Assembly: GCA_023014335.1 (NCBI GenBank)
Contig: JAECYW010000019.1
Coordinates: 1,054,001-1,118,000, forward strand
DNA from: Galerina marginata
Taxonomy: Eukaryota > Basidiomycota > Agaricomycetes > Agaricales > Galerinaceae
DNA: 64,000 nucleotides
Reading direction: 5' to 3'
The notes under the pieces are model-generated. The model was not told the DNA's origin and made no database searches. It saw nothing but the letters and a program-made list of their open reading frames with translations. Positions 45,369 through 57,248 of the stretch are shown piece by piece (within the stretch, counting starts at the first letter, position 1; each line of letters starts with the position of its first letter). Both the position numbers and the translations under genes were made by a program.

Positions 45369-45549
45369 TCTCAATCATGAACATTCTTATTACTCTGTTT
45401 TGCATTTGTATTTTTATCCACTATTTACAGCGATTAACCAGCAGATTTTTGACATCCTTAATTACCATGTTTTCAGCAATGGAAAATTTTATTACACAGT
45501 ACACTCGAGAACACGATGCAGTCTTAAACCAGCCGAGGGAATATCCGTT

Positions 45550-46492
45550 CTATTCTTCTTTTGAACCCGATTGGGTGGTCTTCTGTGCCAAAATTCCTAT
45601 ATATTTGGCCATTGCTCTTGCTTGAAAGAGCCCGATAGGGTTTCTCGGTCGAACGCCTCCAGCATCCCACCAGCCGTCTGGCAAGCGCTCCTCCCCGAAC
45701 CATTGCCCGAGTCGAGAAACAGGCACAACTCCGTCGACCCTGTCTTTTGGGAGGCAAGCTTGGTAGTCATGCTCCTCGGGACCGTGATCGCACTGATGGC
45801 CTCGCAAAACTTCCCAAGTCAATGCACACTCTCCCAGCGCAATTTGAAGATGGACTGGGCTGAGCGAGGTTGGAGAAGTCTGCAGTCGTTCAACGTGAAA
45901 CTGGGCGATGTCGATGAGACTGAGACCATCCTGGTCATCTCGGATCAAATCACGTCTGGTTGATGCATATGAAAGTAGTCGTTTGAGGAGCTTTGGGGTT
46001 GGGGCTGTGGATGGTACAAGATCGGGATGAACAAAGGAAGCGTCATGAGCGATCTTGAAATATCCACGGCGAGATAGCGAAGATAGGTCGACAACGAATC
46101 GGGGGAGGAAGGGCACATAATTTAGAACGCAGGGAAGAAACAACAGCTGTCGCCAGGAATGGCTCGCGAAGGGCTCTTGAGAAGGTTTGGCGTGGAATGA
46201 TATGCGACCACAAGTGATAAAACCAGCGAAAGCGAGTAGACAGGCGAGAGGATACGATAGATTATAAACCAAGACGATTGCGCTGACGACTTCAAAGAAA
46301 GTAAGGTCGGTTCCGCTTCGTGAGCTTGAAGCGCCATGTCAGTCTCATGCATAGGGAGAATATCAGGAGCACTTACATATATCCATGATTTGCAAGAGCG
46401 TTTAGAGCTGGGCAAGGAGCACGGTGGTCATTAGGTAACGCAGGTTTAAAGTCGTGAAGCTCTGCCTCAACGGACAGAGGTGCGGCTGACAT
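45550..46492 (-). CDS. Heme-thiolate peroxidase (chloroperoxidase/peroxygenase family)
   Basis: Two exons, 46492-46377 and 46324-45550; about 296 residues. The family signature PCPALNALANHGYI (Cys27 is the proximal heme thiolate ligand) sits at the end of exon 1, followed by SGTDLTFFEVVSA, YNLSYPLA and the C-terminal PVSRLGQWFGEERLPDGW. These enzymes halogenate or oxygenate organic substrates with peroxide. Two oddities: the metal-binding EHD/EGD triad reads AHD (131-133), so the Glu is missing, and about 36 residues with hydrophobic character are inserted before it. There is no signal peptide, unlike secreted peroxygenases. Short forms of this family are typical of Agaricomycetes. Activity is uncertain. 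Confidence 0.85.
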
Positions 46493-47113
46493 CGGGCTTT
46501 GAACAATCTTGGTTTTGCTGGGGAAGTGCGTGGTCTCAATGACTCAAGAAAGGGACAGGATTTAAGGGTTCGAGAGGAGGTGCGTGGACAGAGGACTCAT
46601 AGACCAAGATCGTCGAGATAAGACAGTAGAAGACAGTAGCGGAGAAAGCAATTGTCCGAAACTGTGGCCGGTGGCGTACCGACAGGCAACTAGAAACGAA
46701 ACTGCTGTGGCAGGAATGACTTGATGTCACAGTCGAAAGTATGATCACTGCATTTAGAAGGCAACTAAAAGACTGAACCAAAAGTTCTAGCCGCGGGCTA
46801 AAAACTAAGGAGGAGACGTATCAAGTGCGGAGGCTGATTAACGATTTCTTAGACTAGATAGCATAGAGTAGTCGCCGTGGAGTCAGTAGTAGGCGGCCGC
46901 AACTTGCTCTGGTCAACGGTTGGTTTTTGCTCAACGCGGTGAACGGCGTGAACGTTTGAACGCTTTCTTCAAATTTACAATGCCGCGGCATCTGAAAGCC
47001 TGGGATCTGCCGGAACCTTATTTCAATGCTGTATAGTCAACAAATGTGTTACGTAAGTACAACGCACATTCGCTTGAACCACCCACCTCCTCAAGGCCCG
47101 CAAATCGTCAAAA
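46493..47113. other. Divergent promoter interval
   Basis: Between the reverse-strand peroxidase and the forward ribosomal protein gene. Short reverse frame 46781-46536 has hydrophobic content but no supported gene. Confidence 0.45.
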
Positions 47114-47719
47114 ATGGTCAGTTACAAGCGAGCAGATGCTTTGCTGAGTTACCTTCTCAGTAGGCTAATGTTCTCTCCTTTCTAATCAGCCCAAAGTCGC
47201 TGCTGCAAAGGGCACCTCCACCAAGCACAAATTCGTCATCGATTATTCCAAACCCGCTACCGACGGTGTTTTCGATGGAGCCGATTTCGAAAAATTCCTC
47301 CACGATCGTATCAAGGTCGAAGGAAAAGCTGGTCAACTTGGCGAGAATGTCAAAGTCGTCCGTGATGGTTCGTCTCATGTCGCGGCGCCTAGACTTATTA
47401 ACTGAATTGCTGAATTTGATTATACAGGCAACACCAAAATCACCGTGACCTCATCTATTCCCTTCTCAAAAAGATACCTCAAGTATCTTACCAAGAAGTT
47501 CTTGAAGAAGAACTCTCTTCGGGACTGGATTCGGTGAATACTCCTTATTTCCACTTTCTGGTGTTGTCATTCATTGGCCGTCAGTGTCGTTGCCTCAGGA
47601 AAAGACAGCTATCAACTCAGATTCTACAATATAGCGTCAGTACCTTCGTTTTTTCCATCAATATTTTTCTCATGGGTTTGGAATATAGCGGTACTGGAGA
47701 AGACGAAGACGAGGATTAG
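47114..47719 (+). CDS. RPL22: 60S ribosomal protein eL22
   Basis: Five coding exons: 47114-47116 (ATG alone), 47190-47367, 47428-47533, 47585-47635, 47689-47719; 122 residues. Recognised by [54 protein letters not shown] and the acidic tail EDEDED. A structural protein of the large ribosomal subunit that binds 28S rRNA. Length matches the family (about 120-130). The start codon is separated from the rest of the protein by an intron, a pattern frequent in ribosomal protein genes. The last junction (47635/47689) is the least certain. Confidence 0.93.
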
Positions 47720-48648
47720 CTGTCTCTCGACCTGTTCTGTCGGTATGAGAGACTTACAGCTCATATACGACTTGATTGCCATACTGTAGCTTTTTTATCA
47801 CCGCGTTGCCCTTACAACTTGATTATTTGCATCCCATCGGAATCGCACGACACGTTGAACTAGGGTTCAGACAACTGCTTGTTGCTTTTCAGTGAAACGG
47901 CACACAATACGAGGAATTATGAGTCTGCAGATCCGTGTATACATACATTCCTAAAAGCCGGTTTTTCCCTGCAAGTTTGCACTCATCTTGACCCCTGCGC
48001 TCAGTGCTCTCGAAAATGCTTTGATATAGAGCACCCGTTGCAGCTCGCAAATCAATACATGGAAAAGAAAATAAGATATTCCCCGACTCTGTCCGAAGGA
48101 CAGGAGGGTTCTGTAGTCCACAAACGTGCCGCGTCTCAGCCAAAACGATTGCAAGCTCGTGAGAAATCAGATTATATAACGAAGATCGTGACTATTTTGA
48201 TCCTAAATTACACGATCAAAGGTCTTCACATCGAAACAGTCGATGAGCTCGTTATTTCACTTTCTCCTTACACTGTTTCCCATTCTTTAAAATTTTTATT
48301 TAAACCCCCAACAGGTATTATATTATTGTCCACTTTACCTGGCGTGAATCCTCGCGGGCTACACTGTCCAATATCTCAAGATACTTACGCCAATGTCCGC
48401 GGTTCAATCACATCTCATGGGTTTGGTTTAGCCTCTTTAAATATCTGTAATTCTCAAATCTGTAGCTACATCCACGTGTAAATTTGTATCAACTGCTTTC
48501 CAAAATATTAAGTGAACTTTACAATGACTTTGAGTATTTATGGCGTGGAAAAAACAGGATAAAAAGAGTCGGGGACTGGCGCCAAGGCGCCGTTAGGCAT
48601 GGAAAAGGTCGACGAGAGTAATTTGAACTTATTCCCGACGGTCATTTC
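47720..48648. other. Interval between convergent genes
   Basis: A forward frame to 48481 (ATG at 48059) of about 140 residues exists, with no motif and AT-rich codons; I do not call it a gene. Otherwise 3' flanks of eL22 and the GH3 glucosidase. Confidence 0.4.
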
Positions 48649-51600
48649 CTACACTGGGACAGTCCCCTTCAACCTCGCATCCCTACTGCTCGCGCCAATC
48701 ATAACTCCAATTGTCCCGTCGGGCTTCCTCCATCCCTGCTGCACGACGTCCCAGATGGACAGGTCATACCGGGATAGGGTAATCGTCACTTTGTTTGTCT
48801 CGCCAGGCGCCATGGTCGTGTCAGTGAATCCTTTGAGAACAGAGGGAGGCTCGCCCGACGAAGCCGGGAAATTGATATACAGCTGAGGGATCTAGTGTAA
48901 AGCGAATGTTAGTTCACATCGTTTTTGGCACGTTTTACGAGGATTTACATCACCGCCTGAGACAGGACCTGTGTTCTTCACGTTGAATGTTGCCTGATAT
49001 GCTGGTCGGTGAAGCCTATTTCAATGATTAAGCAGACTGCAACGTCATCTACAAGATGATCTACTTACCACAAGGCCCTGGACGACCCCTCACCAATAGC
49101 AGTGGCATTTCCACGCTCCCAGGCGGAGACAAGGGGTTCCTCTGCTGGAGTTGGCAGGACAGCTATCTTCGATACCTTGAGATCTGAATAGGTGAAATTG
49201 GTGTAACTTAATCCAAAGCCGAACTCAAAGCGGGGAGTAATGTTGTTCTATTTTTCATGAGATTTTGTCGGTCAAGAACTTGTGCGAAATGACTTACAGA
49301 GTCAAAATGCCGGTAATCAATATTCAACCTATATGTATCCAAAGGATTAAGCCATCAGACTATATAGTTTTCGACAAACTGAAGGAACTCACCCTTCAGT
49401 GTACGGAATACTCAACGCGTGCTGGTTGTCGCCTCCAAGTGTAATCTGGGCTCCGTAATCTTGGGGAGTCTTTGCAACCGTATACGGCAAGCGACCCGAC
49501 GGATTCCATGCGCCATATAGCACATCAGTGAGGGAATTTCCTGCTTCTTGACCAGACAAGCCGGCCCAGACCACCGCGGTGACGTTGGGGTGGTCGATCC
49601 ATGGCTCCACAATGAGTGGTCCTACGCTGTTAACGATGACGACAGTGTTGTTGTTCTGCGCAGCTACAGACAGGACAAGGGCGTCGCCTCCGTGCCAGGC
49701 AGTCAAGTTCTTGCTGTGGAGCACAGCGAATGATCACTACTGTCAAGTAAACTCAGAGAATGTAAGCAAGCGCACCGGTCACCAGGATTTCCATCGACGG
49801 TAATATAACCCTCTCCACTGTCCGCACTGATGAATACAAGAGCAGTAGACCTCTTCCTGGCCATGTTTCCAGCTCGAGGGAGGTTAAAGTCATCGAGCAG
49901 CCATGAGATACTCGAGCGGAACTCCCGAGCTTTAGTCTGTATGGCGCTGAGAGGCTAGGAGAAGCCCGGAAGTAAGATTTATGCCTACAAGGGTCGTCCA
50001 AAACAACTTGCCGTAACGAGATACGTAAAATTAGCAGTTCCCGACCCCCATCCCATAGCGAGCGTACCATCCGAGCCTCCCTAAAGGTTTATCAGTTCCA
50101 CGAGAGTCATCACCCAGTTATTTGAATCACCAACCTGGTCGACAAATTCATTCGGTCCAGCCTTCCCAGCCCCTGCACCACTTCCAACGAGGACGATACT
50201 TCTATCTTTCTTCCCAAGGGGAAGTGCGCCTTTCTCATTCTTCAACAACACGGCGCTAGCTGCGCCTAACTCCCGCACGAGGGTGAAATGGTCATCTTGA
50301 ACATCCACATGCGCGTTGGTAATATCATTCTCTGGGTCGTTTGTGTCGAAGCTAATTTGCGGATAATCGGGATCATCTTGACCAAGGAAGTACCAGGATG
50401 CGAGGATTCGCGTCGCCATGTCATCCAGGCGATTCACGGGAATTGTGCCGTTAGTTACGAAAGCAGTCAGATTGGAGCCCCAGTAGGAGGTGTGGGATTT
50501 GAAACCAATTTCTCCGGGCATCGACATCTGTCAAATAAGTGTTGAAAAGGAAGACTCCGTAAGACATTTATATCAATGAAAAAGAAAAAAGACTAACGTC
50601 TAAGCCGGTTACAGCAGACATTGTCGAGTGTTGCCTGCAATTTTTAATCGACTATTAGTCTCCCATTCTACCACTGGATCTCGCAATGAGCACTTACGCA
50701 GACCAATCAGTCATAATGACTAGAATGGAGATAGAATCAAGTTCCAGTCGAAAGAGCGACGAAATAATTACTCACAGCCTTGGAAGCCGAACTCTCTCTT
50801 TACAATATCATTGAGGACTTTATCATTTTCGCATGCCCAAGTGCCGTTGAGTAAATCTAGGACGTTTTGAGTTGAAATTTTACAGCCGTGAAACAATAAT
50901 ACACCCACTGTAACTGCACATAATGCTGGCGACACCGGCCATAACACTTTTCAAGAATGGCTGGGCATAAATCTCGTGCATCGTTCGATCATCGATATCA
51001 GAGCTTGATGACGATCGGAACTGTTCTTGCTCGCTATGAAGACAAAGAATATTGGAAGTCAGCATGGCGTTAAAATCCCAGGTCATCCTCTGTGGCTCGC
51101 TGTTTTTATATCAAGCAGCAAAGTCGATGTCCAGTCGTATAAACTGGAGAGCCAAAAAGGGGCTTAATGAAATGAAACCAACTCACTTTCCAATAAGGTG
51201 TTTCGCACACGCTTGAATACCTCCTTGCTGCATTCCCAGGATAGTTTCGTAGGCCACCTCACCTGCAAGGAATGGATCGGCACCAAAGCCTTCCCAGTTC
51301 CTTCCAGCTGCTGGGACACGACCCATGTTCATCATGGGTCCTAAAGCTATATTGACACCTTTTCCTTTATGCTCAAGGCCCATGAAGAGACCCCGAGTTC
51401 GCATCAGACGACGATTAAATCTATTCGTTAAGATGAGGCGCGAATACTCGAACAGAGGAAAGAGAAGGAGGACATACGAAGCTGCCGTGTTCACGCCTGC
51501 TGGGAAACTCGTGGCGAAGTCGACATCTCGTACGCCGAGTGGAGAATCCTGAGTGGAGGAAGTTAAGCTTCGATGATTTACTCAGAGTGGGGACTGACCT

Positions 51601-52448
51601 CGAGACACAATCCGGGCCAACCGCGCCCGTTGATTGGCTCTATTGGTCCAATGTTTCCCTGTAAAGTTCGTGGTGAATAGCAGGTAAAAACAACACTGGA
51701 AAAAAGCATACAACACATCGGCCACCAGACCAACCCAGTCCGGTGGTAACGTTGACTTTCTCCTCCAACGTGAAACCAGAAACCTGAATAACAAAATTGG
51801 GAAGGCGTTAAAATACAAAATTAAAGCTGCAGAACTGAGACGAGAGGAAAGGGAGTTCTATGAATGACACTCGGTCATACGGAAACCACAGGTTACTTAG
51901 AAGTAACCACATAGAAGTCGAATGAATTTCTGAACCTTAGATGGTAGGGCTTACCTTTGCCTTTGCTTTCGCATAAGCCGCCTTCCACGCTGGTCCGAAA
52001 TCGGGGATCACGCTCTTACTGTCCTCCACCTAGATTGCAAGCCAAAAACAAGCGGTTCAAGTTAGAAGCGAGGACCCAACATAGAGCAAAAATTGTTCGT
52101 GCGTACAGGTGGCGGATTGCTGGGATCTACAGCAGGAAATACAGGGGGTACAGGAACGTCTGACGGAATAGGGAAGGCTGAAAAACTGGCGGAGGATATG
52201 GCTGGGAACGATGTAGGTTCTGTAACTTGCGGGGTGGGTGGGTTGAGTGCCGGGCTCAACGGCAGGGAAGCTGTGGCTGATAAAGGTTGCGGCGTCACAC
52301 TTGGTAGTGCACTGTTAGAAATCTCCACAGACTTGGCCGTGGCGGTCAGAGAAGCGCTTGTCAGTCCCGCTATAGCTTGATCCCGAGAAAAAATCAAGGG
52401 AAGAAGCAATGTACATCGCCAAAGTACAGGGGGAGTGAAAGAGCGCAT
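48649..52448 (-). CDS. Secreted GH3 beta-glucosidase
   Basis: Eighteen exons: 52448-52107, 52029-51955, 51783-51712, 51658-51599, 51548-51478, 51420-51187, 51033-50909, 50856-50776, 50719-50698, 50634-50598, 50527-50135, 50080-50018, 49954-49776, 49713-49393, 49328-49298, 49247-49069, 49015-48949, 48891-48649; about 864 residues. Signal peptide, then a ~70-residue Ser/Pro linker, the GH3 N-domain ([56 protein letters not shown]) with the nucleophile Asp358 in IMTDWSA, the C-domain ([53 protein letters not shown]) and a fibronectin-like end ([10 protein letters not shown] ... [13 protein letters not shown]). It hydrolyses beta-glucosides such as cellobiose outside the cell. All phases agree, so the gene appears functional. 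The 153-nt intron 51186-51034 is the longest. Confidence 0.92.
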
Positions 52449-53601
52449 GTTAAAAGCCGGGAATCCAGAGACTAGAAAACATCAGCCTTGTATTTGTTTA
52501 AACCTCTTCAAGGGCAATCGGAGGCGAGCTATTTTCGTGTCCTTCTGAATCTTCACGTAGATGAAGAGTCTTACCTAACCTGAATATCTTGCTTCCCACC
52601 AATAACCACATGTTCCGTTCGACTTGTCCACTCCTCGCTGGCAAGAATTCATTTACAATCGCATGTCTCCGTGCATGGCTCTTCAGACGTGACGCGCCTC
52701 TGGTCAACTGTTTGGCAAGTCCACAAGCTTCATACCCCTATTGGTACTCTTGAATCCCAGGTTAGAAGATGACCTGATAAATACTGATCAACCTGCACTG
52801 CGTCCTGGACTTTAGAACACATAAACCTCTTTTGAAATACACTTTCAACTAACCGTCAGTAGCAATTCCAAACTTTATGACTTTCACCAGTTCTCCCTAT
52901 CCTGCTTTTTTCTAAGTACTCGTCTCACTTGTCCGAGTTGTAAACTCGTTCGCCAGACCTTTGAGAAGAACGCGTAAGCACATTGCCCGATGTCAAAATT
53001 GTCAACCAACCAAACTTCTTACTTCGAATGAACCTTCCACTGACTCGGGCTTGGTTGGATTCCTTATGTAAAAGTCTCTTCTCTGGAATGACCGGTTTTC
53101 GTAGGATTCGAAGTATGTGTTGTGGCTGAGACTGGCTCAGTCATACGAACAGTTGTGCTGGCAAATGGCGTCTTAATCGGCAAGGCTGTAAGTCATATGA
53201 GCATTGGAGGAGTTTCAGGCGCCATAGCCCATCCAATCTAGATCAATTCCGACCATTCATGGTGGTTGCCGTTGAAAGTCAACTGCTGGCAGTTAGATTC
53301 GGGCCGACTGAAACCGCTAATGAACGCGTGACGTCATGCATCTGCTAGAGGCAAGCACAGACAACGGTGGGGCTCACTCAACTCACTCGTACTAGTAACG
53401 CACATTGCCTCCACCTTGAAGTATTGAAGGACCGATATGGCTATCTTCAAATACTCGAAGTTTTCCTTATCAAGGCCGATGCACCAAGCGTAATGTTTAA
53501 TTTAAACACCACTGGCAGGCCGCGGATTCACTTATCGACGTACTAATTCAGAAACTTCCAATCCTTTAAGCACACGACATCCTTCTACCTTCTCCAACTA
53601 C
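52449..53601. other. Interval without a supported gene
   Basis: 5' flank of the GH3 gene and 3' flank of the GMC fragment. Only short frames (for example 52707-52498 reverse). No repeat or RNA gene seen. Confidence 0.4.
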
Positions 53602-55060
53602 TTATTTTTGGTAATTAATCTTGATGAAATCCGCAACTTGTAAAGGTTTTGAGAAGACAATCAAATGAATTTTCATTCATCTTACCTTTTTCGCCAATCA
53701 CGTAGGCAGTGGCTTTCAAAATTGTGAGTTAAACAGATCCCAAAAATTTTCCAAAGGAAACTAACCTTGAGTATGTGCTGCAATGTGGAGAGGCACAATA
53801 GATATGTCGGCCACCCGTAAGTTTGCCGTACCATAAACCTGTAATACTCGCAAGTAAGACTTAGGACAGGGAACGAAAACCATCCGCCAACCTTCAATTT
53901 TGGATCAACCACGCCTCCTTGAATACGAGGAAGCATAGAGCAACTTCCAATCGTGTCTATGGTCTTCCTTAAATTAGTAATACGTGGACAAAGGGGACGA
54001 CCATACGCCAGGTGGTTGACAAATTATTCCTAATGAAGCCTTCGGAAACACTCAAAGGTTCAGTGGAATAGTTCAACCCGAAGACTAATACATACCTCTA
54101 ATGTCATCATCAGAGTCACAACCGGGACCAGGTAATACCTCACGGAGAATTCCAGATTTCCAAGGTTCGACGTCCCTCAAGCTTCGGATAAATTTCACAT
54201 GTTGAAGTAGAATTTCGAGATCTCCAAAATGGCCTAAAGTAAATTTATAAGGACTTGGAGATTGGATTGGTAGCATACCGATACTATTCTCTATGTAACG
54301 AGGATCGATTTTCGGATGAACAAATGGGTCAATGCTTTCTACATGCTAAAGAGCCCGGCTTTTAAAAAAAAATTGGACTGAATTCCTAGAAAACTCACAA
54401 TTGAGCCTCGAGAAATTGGGTGATTCAAAATTGCTATTGGGGTGACATAGCGCTTTCCGGGCTCCGGTGTGACTAAGATCATTTCAATGAATAATGATGT
54501 GCGTAACCCCCAAGAAAATCACGTACGTTTGCTGGAAAAGAAACCAGGCATGACGACCAATTGGCAATCCGGTACTGCATTGTCGCGAAGCGCGGAGATC
54601 TGAAGGCGCAGTTGTTCTTCTAAACCAGATACTAATTGGCTACGCTGAGCATCCACCTCCGCTTCCAATCTGTCAATTAAGACTCGACTTTCCTCGGGGT
54701 TTACCAAGGATAACGGAAAATATGAAAACGAAGTAAGTCCACTGCGTTGCATGCCTTTTCCCGCTGCGCTAAACAAAATTCGGTATGACGTTAGAAATAA
54801 AAGGTGAAACAGGTGCAATTCTTCTCAACTAAAGAGCTTTAGCTTCCGCAGCGTACTCTGGGTCGCGCATGAGATCCCAAGTCTCATGAGAGCTTCCGGG
54901 ATCCAGCTCGTAGATAGTACTTGTTGAGACATGCTCCTGTAAGTTCTCTCCGACACCAGGGAGATCGATTTCGACTGGCGGTGCGGGCCAACGCTGCGCG
55001 CGGCATGTACGAGACCCCAGTGAGGACCGTGAGTCTTGAGCCTGAGCGCATAGCTAAAGA
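53602..55060 (-). pseudogene. GMC oxidoreductase (aryl-alcohol oxidase type), 5'-truncated
   Basis: Ten consistent exons remain: from about 54985 to 54830, then 54768-54527, 54472-54399, 54345-54285, 54233-54096, 54039-54007, 53956-53892, 53838-53766, 53712-53686, 53636-53602. They give about 300 residues, the C-terminal half of a roughly 600-residue enzyme: VEIDLPGVGENLQEHV, the GMC C-domain (RLEAEVDAQRSQL, PISRGSI, IDPRY) and both catalytic His motifs (LSTTWHTIGSCSMLP; LRVADISIVPLHIAAHTQ), ending KVADFIKINYQK. The family oxidises alcohols using FAD. The FAD-binding N-terminus (GGGTAG motif) is absent; only a doubtful RLTVLTG match occurs near 55040. Without it the protein cannot bind FAD, yet the 3' exons carry no stop or frame change, so the truncation is recent. 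Confidence 0.8.
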
Positions 55061-56416
55061 GGCTGATAATGTCTCTACAATTACACTCAAATAAACACAG
55101 CCAGACCTTCAAATTGGATGAGGTAGAGAGGGAGACCGGCACCTGACGTCACAAGCCCCGCTCACGGACCCGGCCCAGCCCGAATCCATCCTCATGCGAA
55201 ACTCGGTGGTCGTCACAATGTCGCAGGCGATATGCGAATGAGCGTGCTCTTGGGGTTCATAAAGCCGAGGCATAAGTTGTACCAATCGCGATAGGCGTAT
55301 AAGCCAACTTACCAGGCTAGTTCGCTGCTGTATCATGAAAACCCATGGTTACTACCGAGCGCGAATCCAACGTTGGTTGAGGTTAGTGGCAACTCGGGTG
55401 TTCTCAATTGAGCGATGCAGGTGGTGGTGTAGGTGATTATGAAGCCCTAGGGCTCAGTAAGTCGTACGAAACACGGTCCCAAATTAACAGACTTACTAAC
55501 ATCCTTGGCGGCTCTGTTATGCGACCCATCATTGCAATCCAACCCCAATCCGCTATTAAATCCATGCACAAGTCCGGAAAGCAGCGACGACCACTGGGAC
55601 GTGCGGGCGTTCTCGGACACGGGCACGGTATGGAGGCTGTGACGACGATGGGCTGGGATGATCTGGGGTTCGGTAAGTGCGGGTGGCGCATTAGCGACTG
55701 CTTCCTAAACATTCCCCGAAAGGGGGGGGTCAGGCATGGTTGAAGGAATAGAATTTTAAATGCACCCAGGGGGCTGGTACTCCGCTGTTCCTTTGTCTCC
55801 TCAGGCAGCCTCGTATGGCTAATGCGAAATCGTCGGTGTCGAGAGAGTCGAACATCAATAGGCGGTATGCGAGCTGCGCAGGTGGCGAGGTTGGGGGTGG
55901 GCTCTCAAGGCGGGCACTTGGCTGGTGGGGAAGCACCTGGGTTGGTGCAGACCTCGGTTCAGTTGGTGCCTCTGATGCCTGTCTTAAAGGGGGTGCAGCA
56001 CTGGCTGCTCCGCATTGGTCGCTGCTGTGGCGACCAGCGCTGCAACCCCCAGAGCCTGCCTTATACGTGTTGAAAGAGCGAAAAAGGAATCGCCTTGGCT
56101 GATAACAACGCTGTCATGTGATCCCAGATCATTTTCCCGCGCGGGCCGACGTTCGGTCTTTGCGGGTTCGGGCCTTTTTCTTAAGTGTGTAGAACATGTA
56201 TGTAGAATGCTATACTTATATCGGGCTTCTTTGGCACCCCACCGAAAGTCAGATGTCATATCTGGCCATGATTTGTCTCACAATAACGTAACTTAATTTC
56301 GCATATATATAGGATTATAGGAAGGGAATTTAGTTGTATTGGTAGAAATGGGGGGGAACCGATAGCGTGTAGTGCAGTTCTTCCAGTTTTTCGAATATTT
56401 GAATCAGTTGTTACCT
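55061..56416. other. Interval right of the GMC fragment
   Basis: Unrelated to the missing GMC 5' half. Frames of 80-111 codons on both strands (for example 55408-55743 forward) overlap one another and show no motif. Contains a G-rich stretch (GGGTGGGCTCTCAAGG region, 55895-55930). Confidence 0.4.
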
Positions 56417-56869
56417 TTAATTGTCGTCGTCGAATGCGTGTTTGGACAGGGAGCCTTCAGATATGACCAACCAAGGAGCCGCGCGTGCCAGGTATTCGAC
56501 TTCCATAGCTTCTGCCCAGCTCTTGAGTACCACCTTATCGATCGCTATGTAAGTTGTACCCCCGATGCGCAAGGTGAACTGCTTGTTGTTCGTCGCAAAG
56601 TCCGGGGTGTATAGCTGTGGTACCTTGTCAGTAACGGATTTAGCGGAAGGAAGGGTGCGTACTTCTTCATTCTCATAGATATGGCGCGTATCTTCAGGCA
56701 CGAAGACAACCAGATTAAAAGTCTGCGGCCTGGTAGCAGGAGATGGGGCGCCGTCATCGCGGACTCGTTTGATGTTCTCAGTCAGGGAAGTTGAAAAGTG
56801 CGGCCAGTCTACCTCGTAGATTGAGGGGCTCGTCGAAGATTGCCATTGTATGGTTTTTTTGGATTCCAT
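56417..56869 (-). CDS. Small unrecognised protein, about 150 residues
   Basis: The reverse frame extends up to 57037, but ATG 56869 (MESKKTIQWQ) is preferred because the preceding part looks non-coding. Soluble; visible pieces are FNLVVFVPEDTRHIYENEEV, FTLRIGGTTYIAIDKVVLKSWAEAM and an acidic C-terminus FDDDN. No signal peptide, no domain recognised. It sits about 380 bases from the Helitron frame and could be a host gene or a captured passenger. Confidence 0.5.
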   Translation of the reverse strand: MESKKTIQWQSSTSPSIYEVDWPHFSTSLTENIKRVRDDGAPSPATRPQTFNLVVFVPEDTRHIYENEEVRTLPSAKSVTDKVPQLYTPDFATNNKQFTLRIGGTTYIAIDKVVLKSWAEAMEVEYLARAAPWLVISEGSLSKHAFDDDN

Positions 56870-57248
56870 GATGATTATGGGGACTGACACATGAGGGGCT
56901 TGAGCAGGGCTTATAACTATTTTGAAACGATTGTGGTTCAAGTGAAACTGCGTTTCACATCTTCGGACGTGATCTGATGACGCTATCGAAAGCGATAAAG
57001 GAATAGAATAAGAACGAGGCGGAATTGTTTGAGACACTCAGACAGGGTACGTTGTAAGTTGTGGGGCGAATTTGGGGCGGTCGGGTTTGATAAGATCGTC
57101 CAGAAATGACGGCCTAGATAATATCTGCGTTCGAGTACAACCCCTATGAGCGGTTATCGGTATTTACCGTTCCGTCTTGCAGTGATGTCACACAGTGAAA
57201 TTGCCAAACACGTACGTAAGTCTGGGCACGGCATAGTCCGATGCCGAA
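56870..57248. other. Presumed Helitron 3' terminal region
   Basis: Downstream flank of the Helitron frame. A short hairpin CGGTA-TT-TACCG lies at 57158-57169, the kind of structure found just inside a Helitron 3' end. I could not find a convincing CTRR terminus next to it, so the element boundary is undetermined. Confidence 0.3.

Noticed and set aside
47879..48481. 200-codon forward frame downstream of eL22
   Set aside because: Upstream part starts without ATG, codon composition is AT-rich like intergenic DNA, and no motif is present.
51034..51186. Extra exon in the GH3 gene reading [16 protein letters not shown]
   Set aside because: Skipping it joins LIGN directly to EQEQFR, as GH3 enzymes require, and removes an insert with no family counterpart; the ATAG acceptor is good.
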